The position numbers were made by a program, and so were the translations under genes. 64,000 nucleotides of DNA, taken from NCBI GenBank assembly GCA_021777835.1, contig JAJYDC010000011.1:1-64000 (forward strand), read 5' to 3'. Under the pieces are notes generated by a model, which saw nothing but the letters and a program-made list of their open reading frames with translations, was not told where the DNA came from and made no database searches. Source of the stretch: Bacteroidota bacterium (lineage in GTDB: Bacteria; Bacteroidota; Ignavibacteria; Ignavibacteriales; Ignavibacteriaceae). This document shows positions 10,967 to 21,104 of this stretch, piece after piece; the stretch's first letter is position 1, and each line of letters opens with the position of its first letter.

Positions 10967-11533
10967 ATGATTAATTCCATACTTATTTACATCCTAATGT
11001 TCATCTGGCTGCTTGTTCCAGTTAGGCAAATAGGTGAAAAACATTTTTATTTCTTTTTGGTTGGCATTAGTGGTGATATAACGACGCTTGTGGCTAGATT
11101 ATATTTTCATTCAAGTACTAATTTTTTTGTAGTACTGTTTTTAATATTCGCTTTTATCTCATTATTTGAGAGAAAGTTGATAGAAAAACGTAAAATTATC
11201 ATCTTAATTTCAATTGTGATACTAATGCTTGTCGAAATGACTACCAGCTATAAACTTAATGTTATTTTAATCGAAGTAATAAACATATTTATTTTGATTG
11301 CATTTCTAGCGGATTTAATTCTACAATACACAACTAAAAGAATGTTTCCAATACCACTGGCACTATTAGTTTTATATGAATTAACAGTCGTAACAAAATA
11401 CATAACTCTAATAACTGAATACAAAAATGCTTATCCTTACTTTATTCTCGCTTCTATTTTTGAAGCTTTCATCGGACTCTTCTTTTGTATATTTAAAGAA
11501 GATGACCACAGAATCAATATTCAGCTTAAATAA
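10967..11533 (+). CDS. hypothetical multi-pass membrane protein
   Basis: 188 aa, about five to six hydrophobic segments; 7 nt after the previous ORF. Confidence 0.6.
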   Translation: MINSILIYILMFIWLLVPVRQIGEKHFYFFLVGISGDITTLVARLYFHSSTNFFVVLFLIFAFISLFERKLIEKRKIIILISIVILMLVEMTTSYKLNVILIEVINIFILIAFLADLILQYTTKRMFPIPLALLVLYELTVVTKYITLITEYKNAYPYFILASIFEAFIGLFFCIFKEDDHRINIQLK

Positions 11534-12695
11534 TCCCGTAGTCTATTCGTTGCTTTTATTGATTATTATTTTAGTAATCATTTATATTTTTTACCGGTTT
11601 ATAATTCAACCGATGAGAATTCATTTTGATAATGAAAAGAATGACATTAAGCTTAAACACCTGGAGCTAATGGCAGCATTTAGTGAGCTTGATCCTGAGC
11701 CTGTCTTCAGGTTTGACAGATTCGGTAATATAATAATGACAAATAAAGCTGGAAACGACCTAGATTTATCTAGGTATGCAATCAATAAACCTCTGGAATC
11801 CATTATACCTGAAGTTGCACAAATAGATTTAGATTCGTGTATAAAAGAAAATAAGAACCTAATCATAATGTCCAAGCTTAACGGTAAGACTTATCAGTTC
11901 GCAGTCCGTGGATTTTCCCGAATGCAAATTGGTCAAATATATGGAAGTGATATAACCGAGCTAAAATTAGCAGAAGAAAAATTGAAGTTAGCGTTACAAA
12001 GAGTTGAAGAGTCAGAAAAGCTGAAAACTGATTTTCTAGCTCAAATGTCTCATGAAATACGTTCCCCGTTGACCGCTATGCTGGGATTTAATTTGATAAT
12101 TAAGGATCAATATTCGAATAGATCTTCCGAAGATCTTGGTTATGCTTTTGATGCAGTAGAGAAAAGCGGCAGAAGATTAATACGGACAATGGATCAATTA
12201 TTAAATATGTCCCAGCTTCAGACAACAACCTATAAAAAAAGGCTCGAGGAGTTTGAACTTGTTAACTTATTAAAGAAACTAATACTTGAATTTCAAAGTG
12301 AGATAACTGAGAAGAAGTTAAAATTAACAATGAATACTGAAGTTGGGGAAAGTAAAATTATTAATGATATATACGCAGTTACTCAGATTATACAGAATAT
12401 TTTGGATAATGCTGTCAAGTTTACCAACAAAGGTGAAATTCAGATTCATTTAGAAAATGGTTCAAAAGGAATTAAAGTATTGACTATATCAGATACGGGT
12501 ATAGGGATGTCTGAAGAATATATCAAGAAAATATTTACTCCATTTACTCAAGAAGTTATGGGATATAACCGCCCATTTGAAGGTAACGGCTTGGGATTGG
12601 CTATTAGTAAAAGATATGCTGACTTGAATAACATTAATATTCAAGTTGAAAGTGTTAAAAACAAAGGTACAAAAGTATTTTTAATATTTAATTAA
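11502..12695 (+). CDS. membrane-anchored PAS-like sensor histidine kinase
   Basis: ORF track begins at 11427 inside the previous CDS; MTTESIFSLNN at 11502 is a better start. HisKA QMSHEIRSPLTAM; HATPase DTGIGMS, GNGLGLAIS. Confidence 0.88.
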   Translation: MTTESIFSLNNPVVYSLLLLIIILVIIYIFYRFIIQPMRIHFDNEKNDIKLKHLELMAAFSELDPEPVFRFDRFGNIIMTNKAGNDLDLSRYAINKPLESIIPEVAQIDLDSCIKENKNLIIMSKLNGKTYQFAVRGFSRMQIGQIYGSDITELKLAEEKLKLALQRVEESEKLKTDFLAQMSHEIRSPLTAMLGFNLIIKDQYSNRSSEDLGYAFDAVEKSGRRLIRTMDQLLNMSQLQTTTYKKRLEEFELVNLLKKLILEFQSEITEKKLKLTMNTEVGESKIINDIYAVTQIIQNILDNAVKFTNKGEIQIHLENGSKGIKVLTISDTGIGMSEEYIKKIFTPFTQEVMGYNRPFEGNGLGLAISKRYADLNNINIQVESVKNKGTKVFLIFN

Positions 12696-14548
12696 ATAGA
12701 TAAATTAGGTGAATAGCTTTCATCTAAGAATAACTTATTAACCTTTATTTCTCCCCTTACCGAGTTGGTTAACATTATCTCTTCAGCTTCGTTTAAATCG
12801 GTTCTACTTATTATTTTTTCAGTAACATTTTTGTTTTGTGAGATGAAGTATTCCCTATAAATACCAGGTAGAATACCCGAGCTCAGATTAGGAGTGTACC
12901 ACAAACCTCCCTTCTTTATAAATATATTTGAGATAGCGCCTTCGGCAAGCTCATCCTTTTCATTGAAGAATATTACATCGTAATAATTTCTGGTCGAATA
13001 ATAAACAAATTCATTGTTATAAAGATTTCTATTCGTTGTCTTAAAATATTGGAATCGATTCATTGAATTAATTTTATTCTTTGAAACAATAATATTTATT
13101 TCCTCAGGAACTTTTGAGAAATCCTTTATTTCCATTTTAATTAGTCCCGTTTTATTTAATCTAATTCTCAATATATACTTTTCATCTGGATCAAGGTCAT
13201 TAATTATTTTCTGAATTTCAACTTTTAGTTTTTCTAATTCAAATAAAAACAAAAAATAGTCTGCTGAATCCTGCAATCTTTTTAAATGTTGATCCAATAA
13301 GAAGGCTTGATTATTTTCAATCCTCACGGTTTCTAGTAATTCAAAATATGGATCCGTATTGCTTAGAAACTTGCTTTTTAATATTGTTTCTTCAAATTCC
13401 TTCTCGGGATTACTATCCCATACAATGCCACTTCCAATACCAAGTTCTCCTGTATTTGAGTTCCTGATTATTTTTAGTGTTCTTATTGCAACATTAAAAA
13501 TTATTTCATCTGATTTAATAAGACCTATTGCCCCAGTGTATATTCCTCTTTTGACATACTCAAGATCATGAATAATTTGCATAGTCATAATTTTAGGAGC
13601 ACCAGTAATTGAACCGCACGGAAATATATTTCGTATTACATCACTGAATTTAATACCATTTTTCAATCTTGCTCTTATTTCTGAAACCATTTGGTAAAGC
13701 GTTTCATATTTTTCAATTTCAAATACTTTATTTACTTCAACTGCATCATATTCACTTAATTTTCCTATATCGTTTCTCATAAGATCAACTATCATCGAAT
13801 TTTCTGCTTTGTCTTTTTCACTATTTTCTAATTTAGACTTTTGAAGCAAATCATCATTTAGATTAAACCCCCTCTTTATAGTCCCTTTCATTGGTCGAAC
13901 TGTTATTAAGTCATTTTTTATCGAGAAGAATAATTCTGGAGAAATTGAAATAATCAGATCATTGCAATTATTTATAAATGCGCAATATTTTGAAGACTGA
14001 TTAAAAATAAGCCTCTTGAAAAGCATAACCGGGTCGTCCAGTAAATCGAACTTGGCCTTTATGGTATAATTCACCTGATAAGTATTGCCGCAGGAGATTT
14101 GCTCTTTAATTTCGGCTATTTTGTTTATGAATTCAGTCATTGGATTTGTCAAATCTAGAGAAGAAATTCCGCGCTTATCTTCGTCTAAATATTCAATGTT
14201 TAATTCTTTCGAAGCTAGACTAATTATTTCTTCTTTATTAAAGAAACAAAATTTCAGAAGAGGCTCATTGTTATAATCTAGATAAGCATTAAGCTTTTTC
14301 TCAAGGGCATATCCAGCTTCATAATTGATAATTCCATATCCTTGGTTGCCTGTATTTATTTCATTATCAATTTTACTTAAAGTATCTAATGTATCATCAG
14401 CATTACTTGAGGTAAGAATTCTTGCCGGATTTTTGAATAGATAAGAATTGCTGTTTTGATAAATAGGTGGAGTATAAAAAAATGCAGAGTCACGGGTTTC
14501 TATGACCTGTTTTAATATTTCATCAATTAGCATGATAGTAATATACAC
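12692..14548 (-). CDS. pabB: aminodeoxychorismate synthase component I fused to aminodeoxychorismate lyase (PabB-PabC)
   Basis: chorismate-binding signature (PCGSITGAPKIMTMQII) plus C-terminal class IV aminotransferase region. Confidence 0.88.
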   Translation of the reverse strand: MYITIMLIDEILKQVIETRDSAFFYTPPIYQNSNSYLFKNPARILTSSNADDTLDTLSKIDNEINTGNQGYGIINYEAGYALEKKLNAYLDYNNEPLLKFCFFNKEEIISLASKELNIEYLDEDKRGISSLDLTNPMTEFINKIAEIKEQISCGNTYQVNYTIKAKFDLLDDPVMLFKRLIFNQSSKYCAFINNCNDLIISISPELFFSIKNDLITVRPMKGTIKRGFNLNDDLLQKSKLENSEKDKAENSMIVDLMRNDIGKLSEYDAVEVNKVFEIEKYETLYQMVSEIRARLKNGIKFSDVIRNIFPCGSITGAPKIMTMQIIHDLEYVKRGIYTGAIGLIKSDEIIFNVAIRTLKIIRNSNTGELGIGSGIVWDSNPEKEFEETILKSKFLSNTDPYFELLETVRIENNQAFLLDQHLKRLQDSADYFLFLFELEKLKVEIQKIINDLDPDEKYILRIRLNKTGLIKMEIKDFSKVPEEINIIVSKNKINSMNRFQYFKTTNRNLYNNEFVYYSTRNYYDVIFFNEKDELAEGAISNIFIKKGGLWYTPNLSSGILPGIYREYFISQNKNVTEKIISRTDLNEAEEIMLTNSVRGEIKVNKLFLDESYSPNLSI

Positions 14549-14649
14549 ATCTTGATGTTATAATGATATTTATGCTTCTGGAATTTTTTGAAGTAGTGTT
14601 CTGTATAACAGTTTAGACCTTAAATAGATTATTCTGAAATGTAATAAAA

Positions 14650-15335
14650 TTAATTAAATCTGAAGTAGGAAATTGATATTTCTCGACAATGATGTACATG
14701 GTTTTCAGGAAGATTAACAACATCACCGAAAATCATAATGGCCGATCTTTCTGATTTATTAGCGACCTCAATAATATTCCCGAAAGTTGACATTTTAATT
14801 TTCTTATTTTCACTTGAAGCGTTTAATATTATAGCCACAGTTATATCAAGTTTTACTCCTTGTTCTATTCCAGGAGAATATATTTTGTCAGCCTGAGTTA
14901 CTCCTATTAAAACAATAGTAGTATGTTTTTGAAGATTTAAATAGTCTAACCAGCCACAATTTGTGATTTCATTTTTACTGCAGCAAGTGAAAACCGAGAT
15001 TCCGGATGAAGACTCTCTATGTGTCGGTGGTATCCTGGCAAGCAGCGATGCTGATAAAGATGAAGATATTCCTGGTACTACTTCAACATCATTATCAATT
15101 AAGTACGCTGCTTCCTCGTTACCTCTACCAAAAACATAAGGGTCTCAACCTTTAAGCCTTGCTACCTTATCCACATCCTTTGCGTATTGTTCAAGTGCTT
15201 TATTTATTCATTTCTACCTTTGTAAAGCTATGATTTTCCTTTTCTTTTCCGACACAGAATATTTGTGAGTTATTATTAGCGTATTTCATGGTTTCATCAC
15301 TTACATGATAGTCATGCAGTATTATTAAGAAAAGG
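14650..15335 (-). pseudogene. cobA: degraded uroporphyrinogen-III C-methyltransferase / siroheme synthase (SUMT, CobA)
   Basis: minus-strand translation gives HDYHVSDETMKYANNNSQIFCVGKEKENHSFTKVEMNK then, after a frameshift, INKALEQYAKDVDKVARLKG*DPYVFGRGNEEAAYLIDNDVEVVPGISSSLSASLLARIPPTHRESSSG...; SUMT motifs VGK, RLKGGDP.VFGRG, EVVPGISS and IP.THR are recognisable; stop in place of Gly, frameshift and missing N-terminus. Confidence 0.88.
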
Positions 15336-15353
15336 AAGAGTTAAAAGTACTAG

Positions 15354-16367
15354 TTAAAAAACAGAAAGCATTCGATCTATTGGAAGCTTCGCACGCAGTG
15401 CAATATCCTCTGGTACTTTCACTTCATATTGTTCATAAAGGAGTGAATCATATAGATTTTTGAGCGTAATCATTTTCATATACTCACATACAGATTTATC
15501 ACTCATGGCAAAGAATTCTGCTTCTGAGTTTATTTTTTTCAGTCGGTGTAAGATCCCAACCTCAGTAGCAACCACGAATTCCTTATTATCTGATTTCTTA
15601 ACGTGATTTATCATTCCTTCGGTAGAAAATATTTTTACGTTTTTGCAGTCCGAATATACTTGAGATTTTAACATACAGGCTGTTGAACAACCGCATTCAG
15701 GATGAATCAGAAAATCTGCGTTAGGGTGCGCTAGTCGAGCATCACTAAAGCTAACTTCGCCCATTTTTTCATGAACATGGCATGCCCCATCCCATATTTC
15801 AATATTTCTTCCCGTCATAGCTTTCGCATATTGCCCAAGAAAACGGTCAGGTAAAAACAATACCTTTTTATCTTTTGGAATTGCCTCGATTATTTTTACT
15901 GCATTAGACGAAGTGCAGCAATAGTCACTTTCAGCTTTAACTGCGGCTGTAGTATTTACATAAGAGACTACAACAGCGCCAGGATTATCATTTTTCCATT
16001 CTATCAATTGCTCTACATTTATTGTATCAGCTAAAGAACACCCGGCTTGTAAATCTGGTATTAGAACCTTTTTATCTGGAGAAATTATAGATGCCGTTTC
16101 TGCCATAAAATGAACGCCACAGAAAATAATTAGGCTTGCATCAGTCTGAGCAGCCTGCTGTGATAGTCCTAGCGAGTCACCTACAAAATCTGCTACATCC
16201 TGTACATCACCAATTTGATAATTGTGAGCTAATATTACAGCATTCTTTTCCTTTTTTAGATTTGTTATTTCAATTGCTAATTCATTCATATATTTGTCTT
16301 CTAAATAAAGTGCATTTTTGTTTTTAAGTTTGTCTAAACGTATGAAGTCTTCAAGATTATGAATCAA
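15354..16367 (-). CDS. nadA: quinolinate synthase
   Basis: AVILAHNYQIGDVQDVADFVGDSLGLSQ; HPECGC cluster ligand motif. Confidence 0.95.
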   Translation of the reverse strand: MIHNLEDFIRLDKLKNKNALYLEDKYMNELAIEITNLKKEKNAVILAHNYQIGDVQDVADFVGDSLGLSQQAAQTDASLIIFCGVHFMAETASIISPDKKVLIPDLQAGCSLADTINVEQLIEWKNDNPGAVVVSYVNTTAAVKAESDYCCTSSNAVKIIEAIPKDKKVLFLPDRFLGQYAKAMTGRNIEIWDGACHVHEKMGEVSFSDARLAHPNADFLIHPECGCSTACMLKSQVYSDCKNVKIFSTEGMINHVKKSDNKEFVVATEVGILHRLKKINSEAEFFAMSDKSVCEYMKMITLKNLYDSLLYEQYEVKVPEDIALRAKLPIDRMLSVF

Positions 16368-17208
16368 TTTTCATACAAATATCTAAAGCTTTAACAGAGT
16401 GAGTTAACGCTCCAACTGAAATATAATCAACGCCAATACGGGCAGTTTCGAGAATTCTATCAATATTCATGTTGCCAGATGCTTCAGTCTTAGCTTTCCT
16501 TTTAATTAATTTAACGGCTTCTGACATGAGAGAAGTCGACATATTATCAAGCATAATCATATCTATGTTGCATTTTAAAGCTTCACGCACTTCATCAAGG
16601 TTAGAGGTTTCAACTTCAATCTTTAATTTCTTATTAGATTTTGAATTTTTCGTTTTAACTCTTTGGACAGCTTTAGAAATACTTCCGGCAGCTTTGATAT
16701 GGTTGTCTTTAATAAGTGCCATATCAAATAACCCGATTCTATGATTAGTACCTCCACCAATTTTAACAGCATATTTGTCTATTAATCGCAAACCAGGAAC
16801 AGTTTTTCGCGTATCAAGAATTTTTGTATCGGTATCTTTTAACACGCCAACATATTGTGATGTAGTTGAAGCAATACCCGAGATTCTTTGAAGAAAATTC
16901 AATGCTATTCTTTCGCCAGTTAACAGGGCTCGAAGAGAACCTTTCACTGTCACTATTCGAGTTCCGGCAGAAACTAAGTCGCCTTCCTTAACGAGAGGTT
17001 TCCAAATTATGTTTTTGTCTAGTTTCTTAAAAACCCTTTTTGCTATTTCAAGTCCAGCAATCACTCCTACTTCCTTAGCGAGGATATACGCAGATGCAAT
17101 TTGAGATTTTGAAACAATACTATTAGAAGTAATATCGCCGCCGCCTATATCTTCCCTAAAAGCTGCTTCGATAATTCGATTAAGATCTTTTTCATTTATT
17201 GATTTCAT
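16357..17208 (-). CDS. nadC: nicotinate-nucleotide diphosphorylase (carboxylating)
   Basis: EDIGGGDITS, ALNFLQRISGIAT, ILDTRKTVPGLR, GGGTNHRIGL. Confidence 0.96.
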   Translation of the reverse strand: MKSINEKDLNRIIEAAFREDIGGGDITSNSIVSKSQIASAYILAKEVGVIAGLEIAKRVFKKLDKNIIWKPLVKEGDLVSAGTRIVTVKGSLRALLTGERIALNFLQRISGIASTTSQYVGVLKDTDTKILDTRKTVPGLRLIDKYAVKIGGGTNHRIGLFDMALIKDNHIKAAGSISKAVQRVKTKNSKSNKKLKIEVETSNLDEVREALKCNIDMIMLDNMSTSLMSEAVKLIKRKAKTEASGNMNIDRILETARIGVDYISVGALTHSVKALDICMKIDS

Positions 17209-17244
17209 AATTATTGGCTAATTCAATATAAAAATCGTAACTAT

Positions 17245-18822
17245 TTAATTAACTGCTAAATATTTTTCTTTTTGATACTTTTGCTGAATTATTGTACACT
17301 CGAACTTTTCATCTTCATTTGGATAATCTTCTCGAAGATGACAACCACGGCTTTCCTTTCTAAGCAAAGCACCTTTAGTTACAATCTTAGCAATTTCAAG
17401 TAGGCCAAAGATTCGTCCGGAATAATACTCATCATCATTTGTAACATAATTATTTGATAATTTTTGTAATTCGTCCAAAGCTATCCCCAATGATTCTTGT
17501 GAGCGAACTATTCCAGTTAGATTCCATAAAATTGTAGCAATTTCATTTTTAGTTTTTATAAATATTTTTCGATTAGTCTCATCGATTTTGAGAATAGAAT
17601 GTTCAATTTGCAGATTACTTGTTTCAGGAGACTGTATGTTTATTGCAAATTCAACGGCACGTTTTCCAAAGACAATACATTCAAGGAGTGAATTACTTGC
17701 CAGGCGGTTAGCACCATGTACTCCGTTTGAGGCAGCTTCACCAACTGCATATAAACGATGAATATTTGTTTCTCCGTATAAACCAGTTTTAATTCCGCCG
17801 ACCATAAAATGTGCTGCCGGAGCAACAGGAACAAAATCTTTTGTAATGTCTATTCCATATTTTAACACATCGTTATATATATTAGGGAAACGTTGCTTTA
17901 TTTTCTCAGGATTCAGATGAGAAAGATTTAGAAATACATTTTTATCTCCCGATCTCTGAAGTTCATAAAATATAGCTTTAGATACAACATCACGCGGAGC
18001 AAGCTCACTTATATGGTCCTTGCTCAAAAATCTATTTCTCTCTTTATTAATGAGAGTGGCACCCTCGCCTCTTACAGCTTCACTTATTAAGAAAGTTTCG
18101 CCAGTATTCGTATAAAAAGACGTCGGATGAAATTGAACAAACTCCATACTTTCGACGTCAGTTCCTGCAGCATAGGCCAAAGAAATACCTTCTCCTAAAG
18201 TCGTGTTTGGATTTGTAGACCTTTGAAAAATAGCCGAAGCGCCTCCGGAATTTATAAATGTGGAATTCCCTGTTATTGTTATATTTTCTGCATTCAAAAG
18301 GTTAAATGCCTGAACCCCGTAACAAACATTTTCGTTCATTATTAGTTTATGAACTAATGTATTTTCAAAAATCCTTATTTGTTTATTTGAAGTAACAAAA
18401 GAGAGTACAAATTTTACAATTTCTCTTCCTGTGGAGTCACCTCCCGCATGTAAAATACGTTTTCTACCATGCCCTCCTTCCAATCCTGAAGCAATCTTCC
18501 CATTTTCGCGGTCGAAAGGCATTCCCATTTTTATTAATTCTTCAAGCCTAACTTTTCCTTCCTCCACTAGAATTCTCACTGCATTAGAATTACAGAGGCC
18601 ACGCCCAGCTCTAATAGTATCCTCAAAATGAAATTGGGGAGAATCATTAGTGCCTATGGCACCAGCAATGCCACCTTGAGCCCAATATGAGTTGCTAGTC
18701 TCAATTGTAGTCTTTGTTATAAGCGCAACTTTGCCATATTTTGATGCATGTAGAGCTGTGGATAGTCCGGCTAAGCCACAGCCGATTATAACAAAATCAT
18801 ATTGATATTCATTCATTCTCAA
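17245..18822 (-). CDS. nadB: L-aspartate oxidase
   Basis: FAD-binding N-terminus, HFEDTIRAGRGLC, EFVQFHPT, AVGEAASNGVHGANRLASNSLLE. Confidence 0.95.
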   Translation of the reverse strand: MRMNEYQYDFVIIGCGLAGLSTALHASKYGKVALITKTTIETSNSYWAQGGIAGAIGTNDSPQFHFEDTIRAGRGLCNSNAVRILVEEGKVRLEELIKMGMPFDRENGKIASGLEGGHGRKRILHAGGDSTGREIVKFVLSFVTSNKQIRIFENTLVHKLIMNENVCYGVQAFNLLNAENITITGNSTFINSGGASAIFQRSTNPNTTLGEGISLAYAAGTDVESMEFVQFHPTSFYTNTGETFLISEAVRGEGATLINKERNRFLSKDHISELAPRDVVSKAIFYELQRSGDKNVFLNLSHLNPEKIKQRFPNIYNDVLKYGIDITKDFVPVAPAAHFMVGGIKTGLYGETNIHRLYAVGEAASNGVHGANRLASNSLLECIVFGKRAVEFAINIQSPETSNLQIEHSILKIDETNRKIFIKTKNEIATILWNLTGIVRSQESLGIALDELQKLSNNYVTNDDEYYSGRIFGLLEIAKIVTKGALLRKESRGCHLREDYPNEDEKFECTIIQQKYQKEKYLAVN

Positions 18823-19224
18823 ATAATGTCTTATTTTTTTAAAGATTAAAATACGAATTTTAAGATAAGAATATAATGACGAAATGGGCTCCTATGATTT
18901 AAAGATTATCAACATTAAAAAGCAAAAGACGTGGTATTGGTAATACCTAAATTTATAAATTAGTTTTTAACCATTTAAATTTAGGCACTAAAACCAAATA
19001 TCTCACAAGTTACATCCTGAAATTATATAATACTCTATTCAACGGAATTAATAGTTGATTTGAAACTGAGATTTTCATAAATATCGCGACGATATTTTAT
19101 TAATTTATTTCATTTTACATTAGAGTACTTTTTATGTACACGTAATTCAATTAGCCATGAAATATTTGAACTTCAGCCAAGATATAAAAACGAACTTTCG
19201 GTAATAAATCAAGTTTTAGCACTT

Positions 19225-19695
19225 ATGTTATTTAGCGAGAATATTTATAAGTTTATGTTTGCAGCCTTGCAAGAAGCAGAATTAGCACTAGAACAGAATG
19301 AAGTTCCCGTAGGTGCTGTAATTGTGCATAAAGATAGAATAATTGGTAAAGGTTTTAACCAAACAGAAACATTAAAAGACCCAACAGCTCATGCTGAGAT
19401 GATTGCCATAACATCTGCTGCTAATCATTTACAGGATTGGAGGCTAAACGACTGTGATATTTTCGTAACTCTAGAGCCGTGTATTATGTGCACAGGAGCA
19501 CTTCTATCTGCGAGGATAAAAACGATCTATTTTTCTACATTCGATAGAAAGTTTGGAGCTTGCGGATCACTTTATAACTTAGCTGAAGAAAAAAAATACA
19601 ATCATAAAATTCAAATATTTTCCGGAATTTATTCGTCTGAAAGTGAAGCTCTGTTAAAAAAATTCTTTGTTAATGTTAGATACAATAAAAATTAA
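19225..19695 (+). CDS. tadA: tRNA-specific adenosine deaminase
   Basis: EVPVGAVIV, HAEM, LEPCIMCTGAL deaminase zinc motifs. Confidence 0.95.
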   Translation: MLFSENIYKFMFAALQEAELALEQNEVPVGAVIVHKDRIIGKGFNQTETLKDPTAHAEMIAITSAANHLQDWRLNDCDIFVTLEPCIMCTGALLSARIKTIYFSTFDRKFGACGSLYNLAEEKKYNHKIQIFSGIYSSESEALLKKFFVNVRYNKN

Positions 19696-19768
19696 AATTT
19701 AATATCTTCAAACTTAAACTTGACAAATATGCCCTTAAATAATAATTTAGTTTTAACATTTTGGGATT

Positions 19769-20440
19769 ATGATGCAAATCGTGTTATTTGGCTCTCCAGG
19801 TGTAGGCAAAGGTACTCAAGCAAAAATACTATCCACAAAGTTAGATATTCCTCATATTTCGACAGGGGATATATTAAGACAAACTGTAAATAATAAAACT
19901 CCGCTTAGTATAATCGCTAAAGAAAAGATGAATAAGGGTGAGTTAGTTTCAGATGAAATAATGTTTAAATTAATTCAAGAAACATTATCCCGGAAGGAAT
20001 GCAAAAAAGGGTTTGTCCTTGACGGATTTCCACGAACTATTGCTCAGGCAATTGAGCTAGATAAAATCTTTGAACAGTTAAAATTAAAGGACGTAAAGTT
20101 AGTAATAATTACTGCAAATGAAGAAGAAATTGTACGTCGTTTAACTAATAGAAGAGCTTGTACAAATTGCGGGAATATTTTCAACTATAATGACATTAAG
20201 GAGTCAAAAATTTGTCCTTCTTGTGGAGCCATGGATAGTTTCTATCAGCGAGATGATGACAAAGAAGATGTAATTAGACACAGATTAAAAGTTTATAAGA
20301 ATACTACAGAACCAGTGTTAAGTTATTATCAGAATAAGCGAAGTGAGATATATATTGATGGATTAGAATCAGTTGAGGAAGTAACTAATAATATCCTGTC
20401 CGAATTAAAAAAAACTAGCGGTAATAAAATTATTGCTTAG
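19769..20440 (+). CDS. adk: adenylate kinase (zinc-type lid)
   Basis: FGSPGVGKGTQ, DGFPRT, lid Cys motif CTNCG...CPSCG. Confidence 0.97.
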   Translation: MMQIVLFGSPGVGKGTQAKILSTKLDIPHISTGDILRQTVNNKTPLSIIAKEKMNKGELVSDEIMFKLIQETLSRKECKKGFVLDGFPRTIAQAIELDKIFEQLKLKDVKLVIITANEEEIVRRLTNRRACTNCGNIFNYNDIKESKICPSCGAMDSFYQRDDDKEDVIRHRLKVYKNTTEPVLSYYQNKRSEIYIDGLESVEEVTNNILSELKKTSGNKIIA

Positions 20441-21101
20441 GTTTTATAACAACCTTGGATGCTTTACCTCCTTCGATTCGAATGATTTTGGCGTTATAAC
20501 TTTTAAGCAGTTCATAGTTATGAGTTGCGAAAATTACTGCTGTACCTCTAAGATTTATTTTCTTAATTATCTCCAAAATTTCAAGTGAAGTTTCAGGATC
20601 TAAATTGCCGGTAGGCTCATCGGCAAGAATTAAAATAGGATCATTTACTATAGCTCGCGCTATTGCAATTCTCTGCTTTTCCCCTCCGGATAATTCATTA
20701 GGCATGCTATGGCGTCTGTGAGATAGTCCGACATCAGTTAATACATCATTTACTTTCTTCTTAATCTCCCCGCTTGATTTATTAGTCGATTCCAAAACGA
20801 AACTCAAATTTTCATAGACATTTCTATCTTTAAGAAGCTTAAAATCCTGAAATATTATTCCAAGTTTTCTTCTAAGAAGAGGTAAATTTCTAGGTTTAAT
20901 TGTACGAGAATCATACTCGTCAAAAGATATTCTCCCTTGCGTGGGCAAGATATTCATATAAATTAGTTGAAGCAAAGTACTTTTGCCGGCACCACTTTTA
21001 CCTATTAGGAAACAAAATTCACTTTGACTCAACTCAAAGTTTAATTCAGAAAATACCGGCTGATTTGAATAGCTATATTCGACATTCTTGAAATCTAACA
21101 T
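20430..21101 (-). CDS. ftsE: cell division ABC transporter ATP-binding protein FtsE
   Basis: [35 protein letters not shown]; FtsE-like overall. Confidence 0.85.
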   Translation of the reverse strand: MLDFKNVEYSYSNQPVFSELNFELSQSEFCFLIGKSGAGKSTLLQLIYMNILPTQGRISFDEYDSRTIKPRNLPLLRRKLGIIFQDFKLLKDRNVYENLSFVLESTNKSSGEIKKKVNDVLTDVGLSHRRHSMPNELSGGEKQRIAIARAIVNDPILILADEPTGNLDPETSLEILEIIKKINLRGTAVIFATHNYELLKSYNAKIIRIEGGKASKVVIKPKQ

Positions 21102-21104
21102 ATC

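Noticed and set aside
15145-15147. In-frame TGA at a conserved Gly of SUMT as possible UGA-to-glycine recoding (as in SR1/Gracilibacteria)
   Set aside because: The same locus also has frameshift(s), TAA/TAG stops in the disrupted part and a missing N-terminus; other genes in the window look intact under the standard bacterial code, so a pseudogene is the simpler explanation.
18946-18985. CCTAAATTT...AAATTTAGG inverted repeat in the nadB-tadA intergenic region
   Set aside because: AT-rich 9-bp dyad with a long loop, expected by chance in sequence of this composition.
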